Shown here: positions 8,729 through 18,966 of the stretch, piece after piece
Numbering within the stretch: position 1 is the first letter of the stretch
Layout: every line of letters begins with the position of its first letter
NCBI RefSeq assembly: GCF_012931685.1
Contig: NZ_JABANC010000002.1
Location: 248,001-312,000 of the forward strand
From: Hanstruepera ponticola
GTDB lineage: Bacteria > Bacteroidota > Bacteroidia > Flavobacteriales > Flavobacteriaceae
Direction of reading: 5' to 3'
Length of the DNA: 64,000 bases
Translations under genes and position numbers: made by a program
Notes under the pieces: model-generated
What the model saw: only the letters and a program-made list of their open reading frames with translations
Told to the model about the DNA's origin: nothing
Database searches by the model: none

Positions 8729-11700
8729 TTAGTTATTAATAATTAATCGTTTAGTAGATACGTTGTCTTGAGACTGTACGCGAACAAAATACATACCGTA
8801 AGGTACATTATTAAGCTCTATTTGTAATTTAGGATCTTGTAAATTTTGAACCGTTCTGTTTAAAACAACATTGCCTCTCAAGTCAATTACCTGAACGTTA
8901 ATATCATTATTAACAAAATCTTTTAAGTCTAAATTTACTTGACCTCTAGAAGGGTTTGGATATAAACTCCACTCCAAATCTGGGTTTGCTTGACGAGATC
9001 CATTACAAGTCACATCAAAATCCCAAGGGTCATAAGATGAACTAGACTGACATGAAACAGAACCATCTGAATCAAAATACATATACAAGTAACCACTGTT
9101 AGCTGTAAATGACTGACCAGTTAAATCAGCATTACCAACTATACCATCATTAGGTTCATGTAATAATATACCACCATTATCAAAACCATCATAAATATAT
9201 AAATCATCCCAAGCATTACCAGAAAAAGAAGACTCTTCTATCTCACCTGAATTGAAAAATAAAGTTAATGGAGAACCATCAGATGATTGGTAAGCCCACT
9301 CAGTAATTTCATTGCTACCATAGCAATAAGTTACATTTACAGGTACTCCACAAGTCACTACATCTCCTCCTGGAGGAAGAACAACAGGTTCAGAAAGACA
9401 GATATCAAATGTTCCATTTCCACTATCAAACCAAACTGCTAAAGTATATTCTGTTCCAGCAGTCAAACCATTAACAGTTTGAGTTCCTGATAAGTTATTA
9501 GAACAAAATAGTTGAGTCCCGCTACATGTATCATAGACTTGGAAACCTGGGTTTCCAGATTGAGTTCCATTAATGGTGCTCAATTCAACCACACCAGATG
9601 CTGGCGCAACAAACGTGTACCAAGTATCAATATTTCCAAATAAATCACAACCAGTAACTGTTGTTCCTCCACTATCAGTTGCAGTTCCATGATCTGCAGA
9701 ATATGTTATATCACATGTTCCATCAGTATTTACTGTTAAAGCAACAGCACCTGAACAATCATTATTTACTGGTGGTGGTGGTGGTGTTCCTACACAAATA
9801 TCAAACGTAGTATATTGTATAGTCGAAGACCATCCGTAAACACGAACGACATAAGTGTCACCTGGTGTTAAACCTGACAAATTCAACGTATTTGGATCAC
9901 TATCGTCAACGAATACTAGAGATTCACATCCACTATCGGCATTATAAACGCCCATACCCATATCCGTACTAGTAGAAGTTCCACCTCCAACATTTACAAC
10001 ATTGCTTAAAGATATTCTATGAAGACTTGACGTAGCCACAAAGCTAAACCAAACATCTGTATTAGGTGTACCTGTTACATCATCTGGCTGTGGTGAAGGC
10101 GTTGAATCTATATTATTGCCTGCAAATACAACACCACAATTAAGGTCTGCATTAACGGTCAATGCTATAGCACCATCACAATCATCATTTGGTAATGGAT
10201 CTTCAATAGTTGTAAAACTCGATGTGATATCACAATTACCTGAACCATTAACATTGAATGGTACTAAAGATATACTATACTCACTCTCATAATCTAATTC
10301 TGTAGTAACAGTATAGGATAAACCATAAACATCTTCATTAACAACTTCTGTTCCTCCAATACTAATTACTAGATTATAATAATCTACAACTCCTGTTGCA
10401 GAAGACCATGAAATTGTTGGCGTAAGTGACACTCCTGTTTCCCCATTAGCTGGAGCAGTAATACTAGCATCACAGAAAGGTAGTAACTCATCACATAATG
10501 GAGTACCACAAGCTCCTATAGAATCGCCATGAGCTAAATGAGATGCAACCGCATTTTCATTAACACAAATGGTTGTACCATTATGGCATATTTCAACTTT
10601 ATTACTATTACCACGATCACAATCAGCATCTATAGAATAAACAAACCATTCTTGAATTGAAGAACAACCATATTCATCAGTCATAGTAACTGAATATTGT
10701 TGTGTGCCATCTGCAGCATCCACGGTAATGGACTGACTTGTAGCGCCTGTATTCCAAGAATAAGTTACATCGCCATCTGTCCCAAGCAGATTACCACTTA
10801 AAACAGCTTGCGAGTAATCATCAGTGTATCCACCATATAATGTTAAACATTCAGCTGTGGTGCTTTCAGTATAACAAACACAATCAACACTTATTGTAAA
10901 GTCACCTTTTTGCTCACCAAAACCTGTCACATAGATGTAATATAGTTGACCATCAACAGCATTAAATTGAACTTCAGAAGTACCGCCTGAACAACCATCA
11001 CCATCATCATTACCATCTACACAAGTTAAGTCTTCACAACCTGAACCAGTAAGGATAATAATTTTTGTATCAAAATTAGCAGAGTCACAAGTAGAAACTA
11101 CTAAATCACCTCCTTGACCTATAACTGTATACCATACACCTGGTCCAGCCACACCTGTATCACATACAGAGTCTGGTGCATCTCTATCCGTAGATAGTTC
11201 AGTTGAACCTGGAACATCAGTCGAACCACAACTTAAAGCTGTTGGTGAATCACATGTATCATTAACAGCTGCATTTTGACAAGTAATATTCATTTGAAAA
11301 TCACCTGTTGCTCCACTAAAGCCACTTACCCATATATAATAAGTTTGGCTAGAATCTGCAAAGAAATCCACTTCTGCACCCCTTTCAGGAAAAGCACCAC
11401 ATGTTGGACCATCATCATTTCCTGTTAAACACTCTAAAGCTCCGCAAGAACCAGTATAAACATTCAATTTTGTATCAAAATTAGAACCACACATTGTAAT
11501 ATTTACAAACTGATCGTTTCCAATAAATTCATAAAACACACCTGGTGATGATGCCGATGTTCCGCAAGTTCCCACAGGACCAGCTGTAGAACCATTAGCT
11601 CCAGAATTGTTACCAATAACTAAAGTATCTGCACATGATATTTGCTCCGCTGTAGAGCATGGATCTGGTTGGCAAGAGATTTCTAAATTAAAATCACCTA

Positions 11701-13690
11701 CCGCTCCAAAGAAACCTGATACAAAAATTAAATAATCAGTACCAGATTCAGATAAGAATCTTACAGAAGAATCATCGCTAAAATCTCCATTTTCACCTAT
11801 AACACACGTTAATCCATCACAACCTCCAGTATAAACTGAAATGACTGCATCATAATTAACACCTTCTAAATCTAAATCTACAACTTCACCAGTACCCGTA
11901 AACGCATACCATACGCCTGGAGAGTTAGTTGGTGCATCTGAATCACAAAAAGGCACTCCTGTGTTAGTTGCTAAATAAGTATCACCAGAAACCGTGTCAC
12001 CACATACAATAGTTTCAGCATCTTCACAGTTATCATTGTCTGGTGGTGAAGGTGGATCTTGACATGTAAGTGTAATATCAAAAGTTGTATCAGGTGAAGA
12101 ACTAATCCAGCTACCAACTCTTACATAATAAATCATATTTTCATCTGAAACGAAATCAACAACTGATGGGTTAGAAAAACCATCATCACCTATCGTACAA
12201 CTTCCTAATGTAAAGTTATTACAATTGGCGTCAACAACTTCATAAACTTCAACTTGTAATTCTTCATCTCCAGTAGCATTAACCGTTAGATTAAGACCAT
12301 AACCTGTGCCTTCAACCAAATACCAAACATCATTACCAATAGTACCAAAACAAGAAGTAGAACTTCCTCCTGTAGCTAAAATAGTTGATTGATCAACTAA
12401 AGTTTCACCGCAATTTAATTCTGTAGCATCGGCGCATAAATCGTTTGCTGGAATGCTAGGTGGTGGTGGTGGTGCTATACCATCACAAAGAACATCCATT
12501 ACAAATACACCTTGAGAAGAACTTCCAAAACCACCTACATATATATAGTAATCTGTATTAGGTTGTGCATCGAAAGAAAATTCAGATCTCCAACCATTAA
12601 TACCGCAGGAATCATCGTCACTACCAACACAATCTAAAGCAACTCCTTCATAAACATGAACTTCAGTATCATAATCATCAGAAGCACATAAATCTAAAGT
12701 TACACCAGTACCATCCGAATAATCTCCCGTAACATTCAATACATACCAAACTCCATTTGGATTTGTAGCACCATTACATGAAGGTCCTTGTTGATGTCCT
12801 GGAATAGATGAAGTACCTGAAGTATCTTCAGAATATTGATCACCACATGACGCTGGATAAGCCGTTGCAGCTGATAAGCCATCACCAGTTGGTGCTTGAC
12901 AATTAGCAGAAGTCAACTCTATAGTATAAGCACCTGAAGCAGTAGCTCCTCCTGTTACATATAGATAATAGGTATCCCCTCCAGCAGCAAAGAACGATGC
13001 CGAACCAGTTCCTTGTCCAATAACACCACCTTGACATTGTATTGCACCGCATGAACCAGAATATACATGTACTCTAGGTGCAAAACCACCACTTCCCGTG
13101 ACAGAAATTACATTATTGGCATTATCTCCAGTCATCACATACCAAACGCCATTTCCTGCAGAAGCACCGCCTCCACAATTAATAAATCCAGCATTAGAAA
13201 ATCCTGCCGTACTACCGGCAATTGGACCATCATTACAGTCTATTTCAACAGCGTTTGAGCAATCATTACTACCTTGTCTAGCATAATATGCAGGAACACT
13301 TTCAGGATTCTTGATTGCATCTAATTCAGCCTGGATTTGAATATCAGATAGGCCTTTCTGACGTAACTTAATTTCTTCTTTTTGAAGTATTCTTTCTGCT
13401 TCAGTTGAAACTGATTGAGTACTTAATGATACTTGTTGAACAGCTTGTTTCTGGAACACCATAGGTTGATCAAGTTCTACTTTGTTACCATATTTGGCAT
13501 CCAAATAAGCTTGATTTCTAGCTTCTTTTTCTGTTAATTGCTGTTGCCTGTTACTTTGTGCAAAAATCAATGCAGGGAGTAACAATAACGCAAAAAACAA
13601 AGTTGCTTTAGAATAGAGTAAACCTCTAAAACTACAACAACTTTCTTGATTTTTAAGTCGATTACGCGACTCCAAGTTAGTTTTTCTCAT
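8729..13690 (-). CDS. giant secreted multi-repeat protein with T9SS type A sorting domain
   Basis: This protein has 1653 residues. The N-terminal signal peptide (FFALLLLPALIFAQ) follows a long basic leader. From about residue 140 there are six PPC-like beta-sandwich repeats of about 125-140 residues (to about 943), each with the pattern NDxCxxAxxLxCG, GVWYxxxG, vYxGxCGxLxC and YYIYVxGF. Next come a PKD/SprB-like segment (about 944-1025), a CHNGTTICVNENAVASHLAHG motif region, and an FN3-like domain (about 1078-1170). Two more PPC-like repeats, a CUB-like domain (about 1443-1563) and a C-terminal sorting domain (SLYPNPSRGQVNLDL to KRLIINN) complete it. It is exported by the gliding-linked type IX system. 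The function is probably adhesive or matrix-like, and no catalytic domain is seen. Confidence 0.9.
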   Translation of the reverse strand: MRKTNLESRNRLKNQESCCSFRGLLYSKATLFFALLLLPALIFAQSNRQQQLTEKEARNQAYLDAKYGNKVELDQPMVFQKQAVQQVSLSTQSVSTEAERILQKEEIKLRQKGLSDIQIQAELDAIKNPESVPAYYARQGSNDCSNAVEIDCNDGPIAGSTAGFSNAGFINCGGGASAGNGVWYVMTGDNANNVISVTGSGGFAPRVHVYSGSCGAIQCQGGVIGQGTGSASFFAAGGDTYYLYVTGGATASGAYTIELTSANCQAPTGDGLSAATAYPASCGDQYSEDTSGTSSIPGHQQGPSCNGATNPNGVWYVLNVTGDYSDGTGVTLDLCASDDYDTEVHVYEGVALDCVGSDDDSCGINGWRSEFSFDAQPNTDYYIYVGGFGSSSQGVFVMDVLCDGIAPPPPPSIPANDLCADATELNCGETLVDQSTILATGGSSTSCFGTIGNDVWYLVEGTGYGLNLTVNATGDEELQVEVYEVVDANCNNFTLGSCTIGDDGFSNPSVVDFVSDENMIYYVRVGSWISSSPDTTFDITLTCQDPPSPPDNDNCEDAETIVCGDTVSGDTYLATNTGVPFCDSDAPTNSPGVWYAFTGTGEVVDLDLEGVNYDAVISVYTGGCDGLTCVIGENGDFSDDSSVRFLSESGTDYLIFVSGFFGAVGDFNLEISCQPDPCSTAEQISCADTLVIGNNSGANGSTAGPVGTCGTSASSPGVFYEFIGNDQFVNITMCGSNFDTKLNVYTGSCGALECLTGNDDGPTCGAFPERGAEVDFFADSSQTYYIWVSGFSGATGDFQMNITCQNAAVNDTCDSPTALSCGSTDVPGSTELSTDRDAPDSVCDTGVAGPGVWYTVIGQGGDLVVSTCDSANFDTKIIILTGSGCEDLTCVDGNDDGDGCSGGTSEVQFNAVDGQLYYIYVTGFGEQKGDFTISVDCVCYTESTTAECLTLYGGYTDDYSQAVLSGNLLGTDGDVTYSWNTGATSQSITVDAADGTQQYSVTMTDEYGCSSIQEWFVYSIDADCDRGNSNKVEICHNGTTICVNENAVASHLAHGDSIGACGTPLCDELLPFCDASITAPANGETGVSLTPTISWSSATGVVDYYNLVISIGGTEVVNEDVYGLSYTVTTELDYESEYSISLVPFNVNGSGNCDITSSFTTIEDPLPNDDCDGAIALTVNADLNCGVVFAGNNIDSTPSPQPDDVTGTPNTDVWFSFVATSSLHRISLSNVVNVGGGTSTSTDMGMGVYNADSGCESLVFVDDSDPNTLNLSGLTPGDTYVVRVYGWSSTIQYTTFDICVGTPPPPPVNNDCSGAVALTVNTDGTCDITYSADHGTATDSGGTTVTGCDLFGNIDTWYTFVAPASGVVELSTINGTQSGNPGFQVYDTCSGTQLFCSNNLSGTQTVNGLTAGTEYTLAVWFDSGNGTFDICLSEPVVLPPGGDVVTCGVPVNVTYCYGSNEITEWAYQSSDGSPLTLFFNSGEIEESSFSGNAWDDLYIYDGFDNGGILLHEPNDGIVGNADLTGQSFTANSGYLYMYFDSDGSVSCQSSSSYDPWDFDVTCNGSRQANPDLEWSLYPNPSRGQVNLDLKDFVNNDINVQVIDLRGNVVLNRTVQNLQDPKLQIELNNVPYGMYFVRVQSQDNVSTKRLIINN

Positions 13691-14072
13691 AATTGTTAAA
13701 AATTGGTTAAAAATTAATTATGCAGGTTCATTATAAACCCATGATTATTACCACAAAAATCATTTGTAATATTTAGGCTTAAAATGTAGATCTGGAATAT
13801 ATTATTGATTTGAAGATTATTACAATCTCAAAACTGTATTTTAACTGTCAATAAATCAAATAAATAATATATGTGTTATGGTTCTAATAGCAAAAACCAT
13901 TTCTAAAAATAGAAAAATTGTTAAAAAAAGTGTTAAAGAAATATAGAAAATAGATGAGTGTCATGTTTTTATAGATTATCGTCACAAAAATGCAATTTTA
14001 TAGGATGAACGTAACCAAAAGAAACAGTTTATAATTTTAGTTTTGAGGATTAAAACACTGAAATTCAGACAC
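13691..14072. other. AT-rich intergenic region upstream of the giant T9SS gene
   Basis: This gap holds no credible open reading frame. It must contain the promoter and leader of the minus-strand giant gene. A GATTTTTG box, one mismatch from the TAnnTTTG consensus, lies roughly 70-75 nt upstream of that start, but no well-spaced TTG partner was found. I see nothing else there. Confidence 0.5.
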
Positions 14073-14098
14073 AAAAAAACCCGCACAAATTGTACAGG
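14073..14098 (-). terminator. intrinsic terminator of ndk
   Basis: Read on the minus strand, CCTGTACA and TGTGCGGG pair over 8 bp (two G-T pairs) around an ATT loop and are followed by seven T. It lies 27 bp past the ndk stop. Confidence 0.8.
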
Positions 14099-14124
14099 TT
14101 TTTATGCTAATATTTATGTTTGTT

Positions 14125-14544
14125 TTAGAACATATCACGCCCTGAAAAATGAAAAGCACCTTCAATGGCAGCGTTCTCATCACTATCACTTCCATGTACC
14201 GCATTTTCACCAATTGAGGCAGCATACAACTTACGGATAGTTCCCTCGGCAGCTTCTGCTGGATTAGTAGCACCTATTAAGGTTCTAAAATCTTCTACTG
14301 CATTTTCTTTCTCTAAAATTGCAGCAACAATTGGTCCACGTGTCATGTATTCCACCAATTCACCAAAAAATGGTCGCTCTTTATGAATTGCGTAAAATTC
14401 TTTAGCGTCAGCAGTTGTCATTTGCGTTAACTTCATTGCGACGATTCTGAATCCTGAAGCGTTAATTTTTTCTAGTATTGCGCCAATGTGTCCTTTTTCA
14501 ACAGCATCTGGCTTAAGCATTGTAAATGTTCTATTTGTTGCCAT
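14125..14544 (-). CDS. ndk: nucleoside diphosphate kinase
   Basis: This is a 139-residue enzyme of standard length that transfers the gamma phosphate from ATP to nucleoside diphosphates. [17 protein letters not shown] opens the fold, [15 protein letters not shown] contains the nucleotide-binding arginine loop, and [15 protein letters not shown] carries the phospho-accepting histidine. A perfect TACTTTTG -7 element at 14566-14573 gives a leader of about 15-20 nt. The gene is monocistronic, with its own terminator. Confidence 0.98.
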   Translation of the reverse strand: MATNRTFTMLKPDAVEKGHIGAILEKINASGFRIVAMKLTQMTTADAKEFYAIHKERPFFGELVEYMTRGPIVAAILEKENAVEDFRTLIGATNPAEAAEGTIRKLYAASIGENAVHGSDSDENAAIEGAFHFSGRDMF

Positions 14545-14565
14545 TTTCTTGTTTTAATTTGGCTG

Positions 14566-14573
14566 CAAAAGTA
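14566..14573 (-). promoter_or_regulatory. -7 promoter element of ndk
   Basis: The minus strand reads TACTTTTG followed by CAGC, matching TAnnTTTG. The nearest upstream TTG is 24 nt away, slightly beyond the usual spacing, so only the -7 element is well supported. Confidence 0.5.
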
Positions 14574-14632
14574 AGACTTTTAAATAAAAAACCCATACAA
14601 TTCATTATTAAAAAATTGTATATTCGTTGCCT

Positions 14633-15652
14633 ATGACAAATGACGATTTAAAAGCAATTAAGCAACTTTTACAATCACCAAAAAAAATAGTGATTGTGCC
14701 ACATAAAAATCCTGATGGTGACGCCTTGGGCTCTACTCTGGCCTTACAGCTTTATTTGGAATTGAAGATGCACCGTTGTACTATTATTGCTCCTAATGAT
14801 TATCCAGACTTTCTGAAATGGTTACCCAATGAATCGGAAATATTAAAGTATGATTCTGATTTTAAATCTTGTGATACCTTAATTAAAGAAGCTGACATCA
14901 TTTTTACGCTAGATTTTAATGCTCTAAATAGGGTTGGCGATATGGAAACTGCTCTGTCGAACAGTTCAGCGATAAAAATCATGATAGACCACCATCAACA
15001 ACCTGATGATTATGCCACTTATACCTATTCTGATAGTAAAATGAGTTCTACCTGTGAAATGGTTTATCATTTTATAGATATGTTGGGTGACAAAAATATT
15101 ATTGATACACATATAGCTACCTGTCTTTATACAGGTATTATGACAGACACCGGTTCTTTTAGATTTCCATCAACTACAAGTGATACGCTTCGAGTTGTGG
15201 CCTTTTTAATGGATTGTGGTGCTGATCATTCTGAAATACACAATCAAATTTTCGACACAAATAGTTATGAGCGTTTACAGCTATTAGGAAAAGCATTGTC
15301 AAATTTGAAGGTTATCCCAGAATCAAAAACAGCTTATATTTCCTTATCTCAAGAAGAATTAAATGCGTTCAATTTTAAAAAAGGAGATACCGAAGGTTTT
15401 GTAAATTATGCCCTTTCATTAAAGGATATTATTTTTGCCGCCATATTCATTGAGGATAAACAACAGGATATTGTAAAAATATCATTCCGTTCAAAAGGCG
15501 ACTTCTCCGTGAATGAATTTGCACGAGCACATTTTAATGGTGGTGGACATACCAATGCTGCTGGTGGTAAAAGCGATTTCAATTTACAAGATACTATTGA
15601 TAAATTTATTAGTATCTTACCGGCTTATAAAAATGCCCTAAATAATGAATAA
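14633..15652 (+). CDS. nrnA: DHH-family bifunctional oligoribonuclease/PAP phosphatase NrnA-like
   Basis: This protein has 339 residues from ATG 14633; a TTG six bases upstream is rejected. Motifs are PHKNPDGDALGSTLAL (DHH motif I), FTLDFNALNRVGD, IMIDHHQQPDDYA (the DHH itself), YTGIMTDTGSFRF, and the C-terminal DHHA1 signature FNGGGHTNAAGGK. The family degrades nanoRNAs and dephosphorylates pAp. Its end overlaps gldI by 8 bp, so the two are coupled. Confidence 0.95.
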   Translation: MTNDDLKAIKQLLQSPKKIVIVPHKNPDGDALGSTLALQLYLELKMHRCTIIAPNDYPDFLKWLPNESEILKYDSDFKSCDTLIKEADIIFTLDFNALNRVGDMETALSNSSAIKIMIDHHQQPDDYATYTYSDSKMSSTCEMVYHFIDMLGDKNIIDTHIATCLYTGIMTDTGSFRFPSTTSDTLRVVAFLMDCGADHSEIHNQIFDTNSYERLQLLGKALSNLKVIPESKTAYISLSQEELNAFNFKKGDTEGFVNYALSLKDIIFAAIFIEDKQQDIVKISFRSKGDFSVNEFARAHFNGGGHTNAAGGKSDFNLQDTIDKFISILPAYKNALNNE

Positions 15653-16184
15653 ATTTTTATACATATTAGTTTTTTCGTTGCTTCTTTCAGCCTGCAAGTC
15701 TCCAGAAGCAAGACGACCTATATCTGCTTCAACTGGCTCATTTATTGATCAATCAGTAGAACGTAATATTAAGCTGAATGAACGCGAAACAGCACGATTT
15801 GAAAAGCTTATGTCTAATAACCCAGAGATTGATTATATAGCGTCTGAAAGTGGTTTTTGGTATTATTTCAATGACAAAGCAGCAGATTCATTAAACACTC
15901 CAAAGTTTGGTGATTTAGTAAACTTTGACTACAATGTCAAAGCCATAGATGGTTCAGTAATTTACTCGAAAGAAACCTTACAAACACAAAATTATGTTAT
16001 GGACAAACAAGAACTATTTACTGGCTTGCGTGAAGGTTTAAAACTAATGCGCCCAGGTGAGACAGCTACTTTTTTATTCCCTTCCCAAAAAGCTTATGGC
16101 TATTATGGAGACGAGAATAAAATTGGAACCAGCATGCCTCTCATATGTGAGGTTACTGTCCATAATATTAAAGATATACAATAA
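15645..16184 (+). CDS. gldI: gliding motility-associated FKBP-type peptidyl-prolyl isomerase GldI
   Basis: This is a 179-residue lipoprotein with signal peptide [14 protein letters not shown] (lipobox cysteine at about 17). An FKBP-type domain covers about residues 85-175, with [39 protein letters not shown] and AYGYYGD. Its length and N-terminal extension match GldI, a periplasm-facing isomerase required with the T9SS/gliding machinery in Flavobacterium. It is embedded between nrnA and a second isomerase gene on the same strand. Confidence 0.92.
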   Translation: MNKFLYILVFSLLLSACKSPEARRPISASTGSFIDQSVERNIKLNERETARFEKLMSNNPEIDYIASESGFWYYFNDKAADSLNTPKFGDLVNFDYNVKAIDGSVIYSKETLQTQNYVMDKQELFTGLREGLKLMRPGETATFLFPSQKAYGYYGDENKIGTSMPLICEVTVHNIKDIQ

Positions 16185-16213
16185 GTACCAATCACAATAC
16201 AAACATAAATAAT

Positions 16214-17371
16214 ATGAACATTTTAAAACATACTATGAAAATTTTAGTACTTGCTCTTTTAATGAGCTTAAATTCTTGTGAGCAACAAAAATATCCAGAT
16301 TTAGAAGATGGATTGTATGCTGAATTTGTAACCAACAAAGGAACTATGGTTGCCAAGCTTTATTATGACAAAGCTCCTGTAACAGTTGCTAATTTTGTCG
16401 CATTAGCAGAAGGTATGCATCCTAATGTTTCAGAACAGTTTAAAGGAAAACCTTACTTTGACAGTATCGTTTTTCACCGCGTAATTGATAAATTCATGAT
16501 TCAAGGTGGTGATCCTACTGGTACTGGTACTGGTGGGCCAGGTTATAAATTCCTTGATGAATTTCATCCAGATTTAAAGCATGACAAGCCGGGTATTTTG
16601 TCAATGGCCAATTCCGGACCTGGCACAAATGGCAGTCAGTTTTTTATCACAGAAGTCCCTACACCACATCTTGACAACAAACATTCAGTTTTTGGAGAAC
16701 TCGTAATTGGTTTAGATGTATTAGATACAATTTCAAATGTAAAAGTGGCTCCTGGAAACAACAAACCTGTTGATCCCGTAGTAATTGAAAAACTAAATAT
16801 TTTAAGAAGAGGTCAAGATGCAGCGAGTTTTGCTGCAGTTAAAGTCTATACAGAAGAATTACCAAAAATAGAAGAAAAACAAAAAGCACTTAAAGAAGAG
16901 GCCCGCAAAAAACTTCAAGAATCTGCAAGTATCGCTGCTGAAAATTTCATTGAAAAGAACAGTGATTTGCCTGGACCAGTTGAAAAACTAGATACTGGAG
17001 TTGTCATGATTTTCCACAATAAGAATAAAGATGGTAAAAAACCAAGTAGTGCAGATCGTGTATTGATTAATTATGCTGGCTATTTTGAAGATGGTCGTTT
17101 GTTTGATACGAGTTGGGCAGATGTGGCCAAAGAAAATAATGTGTACAATGAACAACGTGACAAACAAGGCGGTTATAAGCCATTCGATGATGCCTACAAT
17201 GAAACTGCAAGAGTTGTTCCTGGCTTTAGAGATGCCATGCTCAATATGAATATTGGTGATAAAGCACGTGTATTTATACCATCATATTTAGGATGGGGTG
17301 AACAAGGTTCTGGACCAATTCCACCTAATGCGAATGTTATTTTTGACATAGAACTTGTTGGAATAAAATAA
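16214..17371 (+). CDS. cyclophilin-FKBP fusion peptidyl-prolyl isomerase lipoprotein
   Basis: This is a 385-residue protein. The signal peptide ends MSLNSC, suggesting a lipoprotein, and an internal ATG at 16235 is a possible alternative start. Residues about 30-200 are a cyclophilin domain ([39 protein letters not shown]). A lysine/glutamate-rich helical linker (about 215-255) leads to an FKBP domain ending [20 protein letters not shown], then [17 protein letters not shown]. It lies 29 bp after gldI, so envelope protein folding is the likely role. The insertion [18 protein letters not shown] lengthens the FKBP part. Confidence 0.92.
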   Translation: MNILKHTMKILVLALLMSLNSCEQQKYPDLEDGLYAEFVTNKGTMVAKLYYDKAPVTVANFVALAEGMHPNVSEQFKGKPYFDSIVFHRVIDKFMIQGGDPTGTGTGGPGYKFLDEFHPDLKHDKPGILSMANSGPGTNGSQFFITEVPTPHLDNKHSVFGELVIGLDVLDTISNVKVAPGNNKPVDPVVIEKLNILRRGQDAASFAAVKVYTEELPKIEEKQKALKEEARKKLQESASIAAENFIEKNSDLPGPVEKLDTGVVMIFHNKNKDGKKPSSADRVLINYAGYFEDGRLFDTSWADVAKENNVYNEQRDKQGGYKPFDDAYNETARVVPGFRDAMLNMNIGDKARVFIPSYLGWGEQGSGPIPPNANVIFDIELVGIK

Positions 17372-17389
17372 TTTTGAGAATATATAAAT

Positions 17390-17419
17390 AAAAAAAGCAG
17401 CTCGATAGCTGCTTTTTTT
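17390..17419. terminator. bidirectional intrinsic terminator
   Basis: The stem AGCAGCT / AGCTGCT (17396-17402 and 17407-17413) has a CGAT loop, with an A-run before and a T-run after. It separates the convergent isomerase and pepD genes. Confidence 0.9.
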
Positions 17420-17433
17420 ATTTAACAATCATA

Positions 17434-18894
17434 TTACTTTTTAGGAATTTGCTTTAAAATTTCTAAAACAAACTTCCAATATTTTTGTGTTGAAGAAATT
17501 TGTGCACGTTCATCAGGTGAATGCGCTCCTTTAATGTTCGGGCCAAAACTTATCATGTCCATTTCCGGGTAGTTTTGACCTAAAATACCACATTCCAATC
17601 CAGCATGACAAGCTGCTACGTGAGGCTTCTCATTATTCATTTCAACGTAAATGCGTTCTAATACTTTCAAAATTTTTGAATCCATATTAGGTTTCCAACC
17701 TGGATAATCACCAGAAAATTCTACTTCACATCCTGTTAGTTCAAATGTTGCACGAAGCATATTTGCCAAGTCCCACTTTGAACTTTCAACAGAGGACCGT
17801 GTTAGACATTCAATTTTTATTTCGCCATTATTAATAGAAACTTTCGCAATGTTATTAGAAGTCTCAACCAAATCGGGAATATCTGCACTCATTCTATAAA
17901 CACCATTACAAGCAGCATATAAGGCACGAGTTACTCCTTCTTGAACACCTAAATCCATTATAGCTTTAGGAGTTTCACATTTAGAAATAACAATCTCTAA
18001 ATCAGGTTCCATTGTACGCAATTCTGTTTTAATAGTCTGGGCTAATTGTGCCATTTCCATAATAAAAGCATCTTCATGAATGGCATCTATAGCAACGGTT
18101 GCAACACTTTCTCTCGGAATGGCATTACGCAAACTACCGCCTTGTATTTCGGATATACGCAAACCAAAATTTTCAAAACCATCAAACACCATGCGGTTCA
18201 TAATTTTGTTAGCATTTCCTAATCCTTCATGAATTTGCATGCCTGAATGACCACCTTGCAATCCTTTTACAGTAATTTTATAACCGATTTTAAATTCTGG
18301 TGTTTCTTCAACTTTATAAGATCGTGTTGCCGTAACATCAACACCTCCTGCACAGCCAACACCAATTTCATCATCTTCTTCGGTATCTAAATTCAACAAA
18401 ATATCACCTTCAAGTAAACCACCTTTTAAACCCATCGCTCCAGTCATCCCTGTTTCTTCGTCTATAGTAAATAGGGCTTCTATAGCAGGGTGTTCAATAT
18501 CTTTACTTTCTAATATAGCCATTATTGTTGCTACGCCCAATCCATTATCTGCTCCTAAAGTAGTTCCTTTGGCGCGAACCCAATCGCCATCAACATACAT
18601 GTCTATTCCTTGCGAATCAAAATCAAATTCAGTGTCGTTATTTTTTTGATGCACCATGTCTAAGTGTGATTGCATGACGATTGTCATACGATCCTCCATC
18701 CCTGGAGTTGCTGGTTTTTTTATGATAACGTTTCCAACTTCATCCTCTGTAGTTTCCAATCCTAATTGCTCTCCAAAATCTTTCATAAATGCTATGACAC
18801 GTTCTTCTTTTTTTGAAGGTCTGGGCACAGCATTTAAATCGACAAATTTATTCCATAAGGCTTTGGGTTCTAATTCTCTTATTGCTTCATTCAT
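17434..18894 (-). CDS. pepD: aminoacyl-histidine dipeptidase (Xaa-His dipeptidase)
   Basis: This protein has 486 residues from ATG 18894 (MNEAIRELEPKALWNKF); eight extra upstream codons are not needed. It is an M20-family di-zinc peptidase: MQSHLDMVHQKN (metal ligands), GTTLGADNGLGVA, FTIDEETGMTGA (catalytic EE), GLQGGHSGMQIHEG (dimerisation-domain histidine) and SFGPNIKGAHSPDE (last ligand). Its length matches the long PepD subgroup rather than PepT. The cytosolic role is dipeptide recycling. Confidence 0.95.
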   Translation of the reverse strand: MNEAIRELEPKALWNKFVDLNAVPRPSKKEERVIAFMKDFGEQLGLETTEDEVGNVIIKKPATPGMEDRMTIVMQSHLDMVHQKNNDTEFDFDSQGIDMYVDGDWVRAKGTTLGADNGLGVATIMAILESKDIEHPAIEALFTIDEETGMTGAMGLKGGLLEGDILLNLDTEEDDEIGVGCAGGVDVTATRSYKVEETPEFKIGYKITVKGLQGGHSGMQIHEGLGNANKIMNRMVFDGFENFGLRISEIQGGSLRNAIPRESVATVAIDAIHEDAFIMEMAQLAQTIKTELRTMEPDLEIVISKCETPKAIMDLGVQEGVTRALYAACNGVYRMSADIPDLVETSNNIAKVSINNGEIKIECLTRSSVESSKWDLANMLRATFELTGCEVEFSGDYPGWKPNMDSKILKVLERIYVEMNNEKPHVAACHAGLECGILGQNYPEMDMISFGPNIKGAHSPDERAQISSTQKYWKFVLEILKQIPKK

Positions 18895-18954
18895 ATGTCT
18901 ATTTTTTAAGTCGAACAAAGGTAATTAATGTATAGCGTATTACAAACAATTCGC

Positions 18955-18962
18955 TATTTTTG
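18955..18962 (+). promoter_or_regulatory. -7 promoter element, leaderless arrangement
   Basis: TATTTTTG matches TAnnTTTG perfectly and lies only 4 nt before ATG 18967. A start site about 5-8 nt downstream would coincide with the initiation codon. No clear TTG at -33. Confidence 0.5.
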
Positions 18963-18966
18963 AATC

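Noticed and set aside
13067-13286. Plus-strand open frames inside the giant T9SS gene
   Set aside because: They lie antisense to a well-supported repeat protein, lack family features, and arise from repetitive codon patterns.
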